Part shown: piece after piece, positions 4,469 to 11,272 of the stretch
Numbering within the stretch: position 1 is the first letter of the stretch
Layout: each line of letters begins with the position of its first letter
Assembly: GCA_044870185.1 (NCBI GenBank)
Contig: JBIOYL010000052.1
Location: 1 to 11,272 of the forward strand
DNA length: 11,272 nt
Reading direction: 5' to 3'
Source: JBIOYL01 sp044870185
Lineage (GTDB): Bacteria; Actinomycetota; CALGFH01
Program-made: the position numbers and the translations under genes
Notes under the pieces: generated by a model
What the model was told of the DNA's origin: nothing
The model's input: only the letters and a program-made list of their open reading frames with translations
Database searches by the model: none

Positions 4469-7147
4469 TCAGGGGGACGAGACGGCGAACGTTGTCGTGA
4501 GCGGGGTGTCGCGTTCGGACGTCCCGACGTACACCCGGTAGGTGCCGGGGGCGATTCGCCACTGGTGGCTGGCTGCGTCGTACCAGCTCAGCGGGTGGGT
4601 CGGCGCGGCCGGATCGATCGTGAGCTGAACGTTGGCCGACTTGCCCGACGCGAGGGTGACCTGGGCGTAGCCGACCAGACGCTTCGGTGGTTCACCGGTG
4701 CTGGTCGGCAGCCCAAGGTAGACCTGCGCGGTCTCGGTACCTGCCCGGCCGCCGGTATTGGTGACACGGAAGCTGACGTGCACCTTCTCCAGCCGGGCTG
4801 CGTGCGGGTCCGGCGTGTGGACCGCGAGCTTCCCGTACCGGAACGAGGTGTACGACAGGCCGGAGCCGAACGGGAACAGCGGCTCGATACCGGCCCTGTC
4901 GTAGCCCTTGTAGCCGACGTTGACGCCCTCGCTGTAGGTGATGTTCGGGTCGGCGGCGCCGTCCCACGGGTTGGTGAGTTCCGGCGGCACCGCCTGCTCG
5001 CTCGCCGGGTAGGTGACGGTGAGCTTGCCCTGCGGGGTGACGTCACCCCACAGCACGTCGGCGAGCGCGCTGCCCTGCTCCTGCCCGCCGAAGTAGGTCT
5101 GCACCACGGCAGCGACGGAGCCGAGCCATGGCATGGTGACCGGGCCGCCGGTGGCCAGCACCACGACGGTGTTCGGGTTCACGGCGCTGACCGCGCTGAT
5201 CAGCTGGTCGGCGCTCTGCGGCAGCTTCAAAGAGACTCGGTCGCGCTCCTCGGTCTCGAAGTCGCGCACGTAGACGATGGCGACCTTGGCGTTGCGAGCC
5301 ACCGCCACCGCCTGCCGGATCCCCGGCGACTGCACCCCGGGCGGCGTCCGCCACTGCAGCAGCAGCGTGCCGGGCTGCAGGTTGGTCAGCGGCCGGGTGG
5401 CGCGGTACTCGATGTGCAGGGCGTGCGGCGTTCCGGCAACGAGGTGCAGCGCCGGTGAGTTGCTGACCCGACGGCCGTTCTGGCCGGTCATGTCGATGAT
5501 CGTGGTGCCGTCCAGGCTGAGTGTCGCGTCGCCCCATCCGGTCAGCGACAGCACGTAGTCGCCGGTCGCCGGGGGGGTGAGGAAGCCGTCGTATTTGACC
5601 GCCTGCTGCTCGAGGAAGAAGCTCACCGGCGGCAGCGGCACCTGGGTGCCGGCGCTGGCCCAGTTCGGGAAGGTGCTGGCGAAGCCGACGTCGTAGTTGA
5701 CCTGCCGCTCCACGCGGGTGACCGCGGGCGGGCCGGCGAAGCTGGGTGCGTGCCAGTACTGGGCGGTCAGGCCCGGTCCCGTGCCGCTCGCCGGCGTCAG
5801 CACTGAGGAGGGGACCGCCGTCATGTCGGCCGTCTCGATCATCGAGGCGGCGTTGACCGGGTCGTTGCCGGGCGTGAACGTGACGCCTGAGCCCGCGCCG
5901 GCACGGGCGGTGATGCCCTGCAGGGTCGGCGTGGCCACGGTCGGGTCGACGTAGGCTGACCCGCTCTCCGCGGCCAGGATGTTCGCGTCCGCGCCGATGA
6001 CGGCGATGGACCTCCGCGCGCCGCCCGTCAGCGGCAGCACGTCGCCGGAGTTCTTGAGCAGCGTGATCGCCTTGGCCTCGACCGCCCGGGCCACTGCGTC
6101 GTGGGCGGCGACCGGGATCGCGGTCGGTGTGTAGTCGGTGTCGAACAGGCCGATCCGGAACATCGTCGTGAGGATCCGCAGCACCGCCTCGTCCACCAGG
6201 GCCAGGCTCGCCTGCCCGGACTGCACGGCCGCCAGCAGCGCGCCGTCGTATACCGTGGTCGTGCCGGTCTCGAGGTCATCGCCGGCGGTCAGGCCCTTGA
6301 GCGTGTCGTGCAGCGCGCCGAAATCGCTCATCACGAACCCGGTGAAGTGCAGTTGGCCCTTCAGCACGGTGCGGAGCGTCATGGCGTTCTGGCATGAGTA
6401 CTCGCCGTTGATCTTGTTGAAGGAACACATCACGGCGCCCAGGCCCGCGCGGGCGACCACCGACTCGAAGGCGAGCGCGTAGACCTCCCGCAATGTCCGC
6501 TCGTCCATGATCGCGTTCTGGCCGGCGCCGCGGTTCGTCTCCTGGTTGTTGGCGGTGTAGTGCTTCAACGTCGCGACGACGTTGCGTGACTGCAGCGTGG
6601 CAACGTAGGCGGTGTTGAGGTCCCCGTTCAGGATCGGGTCCTCGCCCTCGCTCTCGCTGATGCGGCCGAACCACGGCAGACGGGCGATATCGGTGTCCGG
6701 AGCGAGCAGCACGTTCTGGCCGGTCTCGCGCACCTCGGCGGCGACGACGGCCGCGAACTGGCGCACGACGTCCGGCGACCACGTGGCGCCGAGGGCCATC
6801 TCCGACGGCATCGCCGTGGCCTTCCCGCCGGTGCTCGGAAGCGTCCACCCGCGCGGCGCGACACCTCCGCCGGCGTCGGCCATCTTCAGCGCCGGGATGC
6901 CCAGGCGCGGGATCGGCGCGTTGTAGAACGCATACGGGGCCTCGCCCTGGTTGCCCGTCATCAGGTCGACCTTCTCGGCCAGCGTCATCTGCTGCAGCAG
7001 CAACTTCGCCCGCTGTTCGGGTGTGTACCTCGCGTCCAGCCACTGGCGAGCTGCGCTGGCCGGCGCACCTGCCGCGACGACCCAGAGCACCACCCCCACG
7101 ACCACTGCCACGACACGGACTGCCCGGTCAGGTCGCCACGTCGCCAT
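4469..7147 (-). CDS. Secreted GH3 beta-glucosidase with PA14 insertion
   Basis: This 892-aa exported enzyme probably releases glucose, or a related sugar, from beta-glucosides. Residues 1-32 are a signal peptide (basic start, VVAVVVGVVLWVVA core, cleavage after APASA). The GH3 (alpha/beta)8 domain follows, with the substrate-binding K195-H196 in LKHYTANNQE and nucleophile D275 in GFVMSDFGA. The second GH3 domain is interrupted by a PA14 domain at about 457-601, as in Kluyveromyces marxianus BglI. The acid/base is probably E633 in FETEERDR. A fibronectin type III-like domain ends the protein (about 782-892). Of three clustered in-frame ATGs (7162, 7153, 7147), the last is chosen because GGAGG lies 8 nt upstream of it. 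It has no transporter or regulator beside it. The substrate is unknown. Confidence 0.93.
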   Translation of the reverse strand: MATWRPDRAVRVVAVVVGVVLWVVAAGAPASAARQWLDARYTPEQRAKLLLQQMTLAEKVDLMTGNQGEAPYAFYNAPIPRLGIPALKMADAGGGVAPRGWTLPSTGGKATAMPSEMALGATWSPDVVRQFAAVVAAEVRETGQNVLLAPDTDIARLPWFGRISESEGEDPILNGDLNTAYVATLQSRNVVATLKHYTANNQETNRGAGQNAIMDERTLREVYALAFESVVARAGLGAVMCSFNKINGEYSCQNAMTLRTVLKGQLHFTGFVMSDFGALHDTLKGLTAGDDLETGTTTVYDGALLAAVQSGQASLALVDEAVLRILTTMFRIGLFDTDYTPTAIPVAAHDAVARAVEAKAITLLKNSGDVLPLTGGARRSIAVIGADANILAAESGSAYVDPTVATPTLQGITARAGAGSGVTFTPGNDPVNAASMIETADMTAVPSSVLTPASGTGPGLTAQYWHAPSFAGPPAVTRVERQVNYDVGFASTFPNWASAGTQVPLPPVSFFLEQQAVKYDGFLTPPATGDYVLSLTGWGDATLSLDGTTIIDMTGQNGRRVSNSPALHLVAGTPHALHIEYRATRPLTNLQPGTLLLQWRTPPGVQSPGIRQAVAVARNAKVAIVYVRDFETEERDRVSLKLPQSADQLISAVSAVNPNTVVVLATGGPVTMPWLGSVAAVVQTYFGGQEQGSALADVLWGDVTPQGKLTVTYPASEQAVPPELTNPWDGAADPNITYSEGVNVGYKGYDRAGIEPLFPFGSGLSYTSFRYGKLAVHTPDPHAARLEKVHVSFRVTNTGGRAGTETAQVYLGLPTSTGEPPKRLVGYAQVTLASGKSANVQLTIDPAAPTHPLSWYDAASHQWRIAPGTYRVYVGTSERDTPLTTTFAVSSP

Positions 7148-7213
7148 GGCCATCGCCTCCATACCTGTGCGGGTACAGGCCTACACGCGAACTTTGGGAA
7201 CTGTAGCCGCCAG

Positions 7214-7242
7214 AACATCCAGCCGGTAGGTCCAAATATCAA
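7214..7242 (-). promoter_or_regulatory. Possible promoter of the beta-glucosidase gene
   Basis: In a locally AT-richer stretch, TTGATA (7242-7237, minus strand) is followed after 17 nt by GATGTT (7219-7214). The -10 match is weak. A leader of about 60 nt would follow, containing the small inverted repeat CCTGT-gcgggt-ACAGG (7164-7179). Separate transcription from the upstream sulfate operon is suggested by the 218-nt spacing. Confidence 0.3.
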
Positions 7243-7365
7243 GCAAATCTACTAATCATCCCGAATGACCTGCGGGGTCGTTGGCTCAGCTGCCCAGCCA
7301 CCTGGCCAGCCGGCTGGACGAGCCGACCTCAGCCACCCACAGGACCACATGCGGGCCTGGCGCGG
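7243..7365. other. Spacer after cysA with palindromes, possible operon terminator
   Basis: This stretch lies downstream of cysA on the minus strand. It contains the perfect 12-bp palindrome CCAGCCGGCTGG (7306-7317) and TGGCT-N9-AGCCA (7282-7300). Either could contribute to a terminator for the sulfate operon, but neither forms a convincing stem-loop with a U-tract. No gene is seen. Confidence 0.3.
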
Positions 7366-8358
7366 TCACACGGCGGCGCGCTTGCCGTCGGCAGCCGGTG
7401 GCGCGTCACCGAACACGCGCCGGCGCAGGGGACGCACGTACACGATCTGGCCCCGGTCGAGCTCGAGCAGCTCGGCCTCGTCGCGGGTGAGCTGGGCCTC
7501 GAGCTGCGGCCCGTCGGCCAGCACCAGCTCGACGCGGACCTCGAAGCCGAGGTGGGTGATGCGCTGGATCATCGCCTCGGCCGCGCCACCGCCCGGATCG
7601 AGCCGCACCTCGACGTCGTGGGGCCGCACGAAGGCGCCGTCGAGCTGGTTGACGGGGCCGACGAAGCGCATGACGAACTCGTTGGCCGGCTGCTCGTACA
7701 GCTCCCGCGGGCCGCCGACCTGCTCGATGCGCCCGCGGTTCATGACCACCACCCGGTCGGCCACCTCCATGGCCTCCTGCTGGTCGTGGGTCACGAACAC
7801 GGTGGTCACGTGCACCTGGTCATGCAGCCGGCGCAGCCAGGCCCGCAGCTCGGCGCGCACCTTGGCGTCGAGCGCGCCGAACGGCTCGTCGAGCAGCAGC
7901 ACCTCGGGCTCGACGGCCAGCGCCCGGGCGAGCGCCATGCGCTGGCGCTGGCCGCCCGACAGCTGGGCCGGGTAGCGGTCGGCGAAGCCGTCGAGCTGCA
8001 CGAGCGCGAGCAGCTCGGCGACCCTGGCCCGGACCTCGGCCCGTGGCCGGCGGCGCACCTGCAGGCCGAAGGCGACGTTGCCGGCCACGGTCAGGTGCTT
8101 GAAGGCGGCGTAGTGCTGGAAGACGAAGCCGACCCCGCGCCGCTGGGGCGGCGTCGCGGTCGCGTCCCGGCCGGCGATGTGCACCGAGCCGCGGTCGGGC
8201 CGCTCCAGACCGGCGATGACCCGCAGCAGGGTCGACTTGCCGCTGCCGCTCGGGCCGAGCAGCGCGGCGAGCGTGCCCCCTGGCACGGTGAGGTCGACAC
8301 GGTCCAGCGCGACGAAGCCGCCGAACCGCTTGGACACGTCGCGCACCGCGATGCTCAT
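7366..8358 (-). CDS. cysA: Sulfate ABC transporter ATP-binding subunit
   Basis: The 330-aa ATPase drives sulfate (and usually thiosulfate) import with CysT and CysW at the inner face of the membrane. Visible motifs are Walker A GPSGSGKST (35-43), Q-loop Q81, signature LSGGQ (133-137), Walker B VLLLDEP (153-159) and switch H191. A regulatory C-terminal domain covers about 235-330, including IRP-like FVGPVNQLDG and VRPHDVEV. FGALDAKVR and the C-terminal region fit CysA better than other importer ATPases. It is the last gene of the operon. The ATG at 8358 has GGGAGG 7 nt upstream, and that ribosome site is one copy of a duplicated 24-bp module. Confidence 0.93.
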   Translation of the reverse strand: MSIAVRDVSKRFGGFVALDRVDLTVPGGTLAALLGPSGSGKSTLLRVIAGLERPDRGSVHIAGRDATATPPQRRGVGFVFQHYAAFKHLTVAGNVAFGLQVRRRPRAEVRARVAELLALVQLDGFADRYPAQLSGGQRQRMALARALAVEPEVLLLDEPFGALDAKVRAELRAWLRRLHDQVHVTTVFVTHDQQEAMEVADRVVVMNRGRIEQVGGPRELYEQPANEFVMRFVGPVNQLDGAFVRPHDVEVRLDPGGGAAEAMIQRITHLGFEVRVELVLADGPQLEAQLTRDEAELLELDRGQIVYVRPLRRRVFGDAPPAADGKRAAV

Positions 8359-8407
8359 CGGCCGGCCTCCCTGGGTGCGGCGCTGCTCATCGGCCGGCCC
8401 TCCTGCG
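8352..8407 (-). repeat. Duplicated ribosome-site/start-codon module at the cysW-cysA junction
   Basis: Two 24-bp copies, at 8384-8407 and 8352-8375, match at 21 positions with a 32-bp period. Both end in GGCCGGCCGATGAGCA and carry a strong purine-rich ribosome site. The first ATG (8390) overlaps the cysW stop and opens an 11-codon frame (MSSAAPREAGR). That frame's TGA overlaps the cysA ATG at 8358. Confidence 0.85.
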
Positions 8408-9244
8408 CGGGTCGAGCAGGGCCATGACCACCAGCGTCCCGACCGCCAGCAGCGCGAGCACGGTGGAGGCGGTGAAGGCGCCGACCGGGTCGAAGTTCTG
8501 GAAGCGGTCCTCCACGTACAGGGTCAGGGTCTGGGTCTGGCCGACCAGCCGGCCGGAGACGGCGCTGACTGCGCCGAACTCGCCCAGCGCCCGCGCGGTG
8601 GTGAGCACCACGCCGTAGGCGACGGCGCCGCGGATCGACGGCAGGGTGATGCGCCGGAAGGTCTGCCAGCCGGAGGCGCCGAGCGTGGCGGCGGCCTGTT
8701 CCTGCTCGGTGCCGACCTCCTCCAGGACGGGGGCGACCTCGCGCACCACGAACGGCAGACAGGCGACCACGGTGGCCAGCACGACGCCGGGCACGGCGAA
8801 GACCACCTGGATGCCGTGGGCGGCGAGCCACCGGCCGGCCCAGCCGCCGTTGCCGTAGACCAGGATCAGCGCCAGCCCGATCACCACCGGGGAGACGGCG
8901 AACGGCACGTCGACGAGGGCGTTCAGCAGCGCCCGGCCCCGGAACCGCCGGCGGGTGAGCACGAGCGCGGCCAGGATGCCGAAGGCGGTGTTCAGCGGCA
9001 CCGCGAGGGCGGCCGCGAGCAGGGTCAGCCACAGGGCGTGCAGGGCCTCGGGTGCGGTGATGGCGGCCCAGGCGGGGCCGAGCCCGTGGGCGAGCGTGCG
9101 CCAGGCGACCAGCCCGACCGGCAGCGCGAGCAGCAGGGCGAGGTAGCCGAGGGCGAGGCCGCGCAGCACGTACCTGGCCCGCACGGCCGCCTGCCCAGCC
9201 TCAGCCCTGGCCCGCACGGCCGCCTGCCCGGCCTCAGTCCGCAT
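8387..9244 (-). CDS. cysW: Sulfate ABC transporter permease
   Basis: The 285-aa integral membrane protein forms half of the sulfate channel. About six membrane segments are visible, starting with LGYLALLLALPVGLVAW. The cytoplasmic EAA loop, EQAAATLGASGWQTFRRITL with the following P, contacts CysA. TTARALGEFGAVSAVSG is typical of CysW. The ATG at 9244 has GGGGAGG 5 nt upstream and overlaps the end of cysT by 11 nt. Residues 4-24 hold two tandem copies of an 11-residue unit (EAGQAAVRARA), encoded by a 33-bp DNA repeat, before the first membrane helix. This N-terminal extension is cytoplasmic, arginine-rich and probably dispensable (inference). Confidence 0.92.
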   Translation of the reverse strand: MRTEAGQAAVRARAEAGQAAVRARYVLRGLALGYLALLLALPVGLVAWRTLAHGLGPAWAAITAPEALHALWLTLLAAALAVPLNTAFGILAALVLTRRRFRGRALLNALVDVPFAVSPVVIGLALILVYGNGGWAGRWLAAHGIQVVFAVPGVVLATVVACLPFVVREVAPVLEEVGTEQEQAAATLGASGWQTFRRITLPSIRGAVAYGVVLTTARALGEFGAVSAVSGRLVGQTQTLTLYVEDRFQNFDPVGAFTASTVLALLAVGTLVVMALLDPRRRAGR

Positions 9245-9264
9245 GGCCGCCTCCCCAGCGCCTG
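9173..9264 (-). repeat. 33-bp tandem repeat encoding the CysW N-terminus
   Basis: Two nearly identical copies lie at 9173-9205 and 9206-9238, differing by one or two bases. A degenerate third copy follows (about 9239-9264) and extends across the cysW start into the cysT 3' end. The period is eleven codons, so copy-number change would not shift the frame within cysW. The third copy includes the cysW ribosome site. Confidence 0.8.
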
Positions 9265-10118
9265 GCCAGCGTCATGCCGGTGAGCAGCAGCATCGACAGG
9301 GCGAGCAGCACCAGCGACAGGGCCGCGGCGCCGGCCAGGTCGCCGCTCTCGATCTGGCCGAACACGTGCACGGCGGCCACCTCGGTGCGGTAGGGGATGT
9401 TGCCCGAGATCAGCACGGTGGCGCCGAACTCGCCGATCGAGCGGGCGAAGCCGAGCGCGCTGCCCGCCAGGATGGCCGGCGCCAGGCTCGGCAGGATGAT
9501 GCGGCGGAAGGTGGTGAGCCCGCCGGCGCCGAGCGAGGCGGCCGCCTCCTCCTGTTCCCGGTCGAGCTCCTCGAGCACCGGCTGCACCGTCCGGACGACG
9601 AACGGCAGGGTGACGAACAGCAGCGCGAGCACCACACCGGCCCTGGTGTAGCCGAGGTGGGCGTGCAGCGGGCTCCTCGGCCCGTACAGCTCGAGCAGGA
9701 CGAGCCCGGCCACGATGGTCGGCAGGGCGAAGGGCAGGTCGACGAGCGCGCCTACCAGGCCCTTGCCCGGGAAGTCGTCGCGGACCAGCACCCAGGCGAC
9801 CAGCGTGCCGGTGACGGCGTTGACCGCCACCACGGCCAGCGAGCAGCCCAGGGTGAGCTCGAGCGCGGCCAGCGCGGCCGGGTTGGTCACCGCCCGCCAG
9901 AAGCCGGCCAGGCCGCCGTCGACCGAATGCCGGGCGACGGCGGCCAGCGGCAGCAGGACGGCCAGGCTGAGGTAGCCGGTGACCACGCCGCGGGCCAGGC
10001 CGCTGCCGCGGCCGCCGGCGTGCCGGGCCAGGCCGCTGCCGCCGGTGTGGCGGGCCGGCCAGGCCAGCTTCCGGGTCCGCGCCGGCGACCAGGCGCTATC
10101 TGGTGCCAGTGGACCCAC
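9234..10118 (-). CDS. cysT: Sulfate ABC transporter permease
   Basis: The 294-aa membrane protein is the partner permease of CysW. After a long basic N-terminal region (about 1-44) come about six membrane segments, from VVTGYLSLAVLLPLAAVA to LSLVLLALSMLLLTG. The EAA loop is EEAAASLGAGGLTTFRRIIL with the following P. GFARSIGEFGATVLISGNIP is a strong CysT signature. The start used is GTG 10118, which overlaps sbp by 23 nt. Its ribosome site is weak (AGG only), so a downstream GTG near the first helix is possible. The N-terminal region contains imperfect repeats (LARHTGGSG / LARHAGGRGSG / LARG). Confidence 0.9.
   Translation of the reverse strand: MGPLAPDSAWSPARTRKLAWPARHTGGSGLARHAGGRGSGLARGVVTGYLSLAVLLPLAAVARHSVDGGLAGFWRAVTNPAALAALELTLGCSLAVVAVNAVTGTLVAWVLVRDDFPGKGLVGALVDLPFALPTIVAGLVLLELYGPRSPLHAHLGYTRAGVVLALLFVTLPFVVRTVQPVLEELDREQEEAAASLGAGGLTTFRRIILPSLAPAILAGSALGFARSIGEFGATVLISGNIPYRTEVAAVHVFGQIESGDLAGAAALSLVLLALSMLLLTGMTLARRWGGGHAD
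9991..10055 (-). repeat. Imperfect 27-33-bp tandem repeats at the cysT 5' end
   Basis: CGGGCCAGGCCGCTGCCG occurs at 9991-10008 and 10024-10041. A third degenerate start (CGGGCCGGCCAGGCC) begins at about 10051. The steps are 33 and 27 bp, both multiples of three. They encode the Gly/Ala/Arg-rich repeats ahead of the first CysT helix. Confidence 0.7.
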
Positions 10119-11136
10119 CGACCTGGCGCTCGATCCCGGCCACGATGCCGGTGTCGGGGTCGAAGAACCTGGTGGCGACGTCCTTCCAGCCGCCGAGCTC
10201 GTCGATCGTGAACAGGTCCTTGGGCTTGGGGAAGCTCGCCTTGGCCAGCGACGCCGCCAGCACCGGCCGGTAGCCCTTGGCGGCGAAGATGTCCTGGGCG
10301 GTCTCGCTGCGCAGGAAGTCGACGAACGCCCTGGCCTCGCGGGGGTGCTTGGACCTGGTGGTCACGGCGACCGGGTTGGAGATCAGGATGGTCTGGTCGG
10401 GGACCACGTAGTCGAGCTCGACGTGCTTCTGCCGGGCGGCGATGGCCTCGTTCTCGTAGGCGAGCAGCACGTCGCCCTTGCCGCCGGCGAAGGTCTGCAG
10501 CGACTCCCGGGCGCTCTTGTCCTGCACCGAGACGTGCCGGAACAGTGTGCCGAGGTACGCCTTGGCCTGCTCGGGCGAGCGGCCCTGCCGGACCTGGGCG
10601 CCGTAGGCGGCCATCACGTTCCAGCGGGCGCCGCCCGAGGTGAACGGGTTCGGCTCGATCACGTCGACGCCGGGACGGACCAGGTCGTCCCAGGTGCGGA
10701 TGTGCTTGGGGTTGCCCTTGCGGACCGCGAAGACGACGACCGAGTCGGTCACCATCCCCTTGTGGCGGTCGGCGTCCCAGTCGGCCGAGACCAGGTTGGC
10801 CTTCACCAGCTTGGTGACGTCGGGCGCGAGCGAGAACTCGACCACGTCGGCGGGCAGCCCGGCGGCGACCGCCCGGCTCTGGTCGCCCGAGGCGCCGTAG
10901 GACTGCGTGAAGGTCACGTCCTTGCCGGCGTCGGTCTGCTGGAAGGCCGGGATCAGCTCGGCGAAGGCCTCCTTGGGCGTGGAGTAGGCGACCAGGGTGA
11001 GCTTGACCGCGTTCGGCGACGTGCCCGCTGTCCTGCCGGTCGAGCAGCCGGTCAGGGCGGCGAGCAGGCCGACCGCGAGCACGGCGAGGCGCATCGGCCG
11101 CTTGGGGCTCCGCATCGGCGCCTTGGGGCTCCGCAT
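10096..11136 (-). CDS. sbp: Sulfate-binding lipoprotein of the ABC transporter
   Basis: The 346-aa extracellular solute-binding protein delivers sulfate to CysTW. It is a lipoprotein: the hydrophobic stretch LAVLAVGLLAALTGC ends in a lipobox with the lipidated Cys at residue 31. Family signatures are SYGASGDQSRAV (79-90), which lines the anion site, PADVVEFSLAPDV and NPFTSGGARW (ending at residue 172). It is the first gene of the operon. Four in-frame ATGs (11160, 11136, 11115, 11094) precede the lipobox. The 11136 start is chosen for GGAG 6 nt upstream. The 11094 start would give a more usual 17-residue signal peptide. The extra starts come from a 21-bp tandem repeat. Confidence 0.92.
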   Translation of the reverse strand: MRSPKAPMRSPKRPMRLAVLAVGLLAALTGCSTGRTAGTSPNAVKLTLVAYSTPKEAFAELIPAFQQTDAGKDVTFTQSYGASGDQSRAVAAGLPADVVEFSLAPDVTKLVKANLVSADWDADRHKGMVTDSVVVFAVRKGNPKHIRTWDDLVRPGVDVIEPNPFTSGGARWNVMAAYGAQVRQGRSPEQAKAYLGTLFRHVSVQDKSARESLQTFAGGKGDVLLAYENEAIAARQKHVELDYVVPDQTILISNPVAVTTRSKHPREARAFVDFLRSETAQDIFAAKGYRPVLAASLAKASFPKPKDLFTIDELGGWKDVATRFFDPDTGIVAGIERQVGGSTGTR

Positions 11137-11140
11137 CGGC
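11090..11140 (-). repeat. 21-bp tandem repeat creating multiple sbp start codons
   Basis: Two complete copies (11090-11110, 11111-11131) differ by two bases, and a partial third follows from 11132. Each copy contributes an in-frame ATG and the peptide MRSPK(A/R)P. The result is three equally spaced possible start codons, at 11136, 11115 and 11094. Confidence 0.8.
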
Positions 11141-11172
11141 GACTCCGTTCTGTCGGGCATCCCTGTTTGTCG

Positions 11173-11214
11173 ATCTTAAAGGTGGAGAATGGCCGTGAGA
11201 AGCGTGCATTCTCC
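11173..11214 (-). promoter_or_regulatory. Predicted sulfate-operon promoter with inverted-repeat operator
   Basis: On the minus strand, TTCTCA (11201-11196) and TAAGAT (11178-11173) are 17 nt apart, with transcription expected near 11166. The perfect inverted repeat GGAGAATG (11184-11191) / CATTCTCC (11207-11214), with a 15-nt spacer, spans the -35 box and part of the spacer. A further GAGAA at 11197-11201 lies within it. This placement suits a repressor that blocks RNA polymerase. The Rrf2-type protein at 2946-3401 is one candidate. Confidence 0.5.
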
Positions 11215-11272
11215 GGATGCCGCGGTCCCGCAGGAACGCCGTCCCACGTTCTGCGGAGCCCGGCCTACGGAG

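Noticed and set aside
4249..4562. Short open frames in the 4238-4468 gap on both strands
   Set aside because: No ribosome sites, Cys/Arg-rich composition, and partial overlap with the beta-glucosidase 3' end.
4367..5458. 363-codon plus-strand open frame opposite the beta-glucosidase
   Set aside because: Compositionally a shadow frame with no motifs; the minus-strand gene carries all GH3 signatures.
8355..9032. 225-codon minus-strand frame overlapping cysW and ending at the cysA start
   Set aside because: Only its last 11 codons, after the cysW stop, have a start and a ribosome site; the rest is out-of-frame cysW.
8177..10211. Long plus-strand open frames opposite cysA, cysW and cysT (8177-9283, 9243-10211)
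   Set aside because: Gln/Gly/His/Arg-rich antisense frames across well-supported transporter genes.

Overview
The window is chromosomal DNA from a very GC-rich actinomycete. Signs of this are near-universal G/C third codon positions, several GTG starts, 4-nt start/stop overlaps, apparently leaderless genes, and protein styles typical of Streptosporangiales-like actinobacteria. The order-level placement is a guess. There are ten well-supported protein genes and one probable 34-codon small gene. I see no tRNA, rRNA, CRISPR array, insertion sequence or phage gene.

Layout. Positions 1-68 are a perfect, loop-less palindrome just downstream of fruA. Positions 97-2860 are a fructose-PTS locus. On the minus strand a 34-aa ORF overlaps fruA (EIIBC, no EIIA domain) by ATGA. 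Divergent to it on the plus strand is a DeoR-family regulator. Their 377-nt spacer holds two matched, oppositely oriented 29-bp promoter elements and a triple 13-bp direct repeat. Positions 2946-3401 encode a cysteine-free Rrf2-type regulator, apparently leaderless. Positions 3435-4237 are a toxin-antitoxin-like pair (RHH/DUF433-type antitoxin, DUF5615 PIN-like toxin), probably leaderless and with an operator palindrome over its -10. Positions 4238-4468 are non-coding. Positions 4469-7147 (minus) encode a secreted GH3 beta-glucosidase with an inserted PA14 domain. Positions 7366-11136 (minus) are a complete sulfate ABC transporter operon, sbp-cysT-cysW-cysA, tightly packed. Positions 11215-11272 show nothing I can support.

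How the genes work together. The DeoR protein probably controls the PTS gene, and itself, through the paired promoter elements. The Rrf2 protein resembles the Fe-S-free CymR branch that governs sulfur metabolism, so the nearby sulfate operon is a plausible but unproven target. An 8-bp inverted repeat over the sbp promoter is a candidate operator. The beta-glucosidase and the toxin-antitoxin pair look like independent cargo.

Most notable points: (1) the near-duplicate divergent promoter elements; (2) the coupled 34-aa ORF in front of fruA; (3) tandem duplications at the 5' end of all four sulfate-transport genes, including a duplicated RBS-start module between cysW and cysA. I did not find a clearly new multi-gene system.
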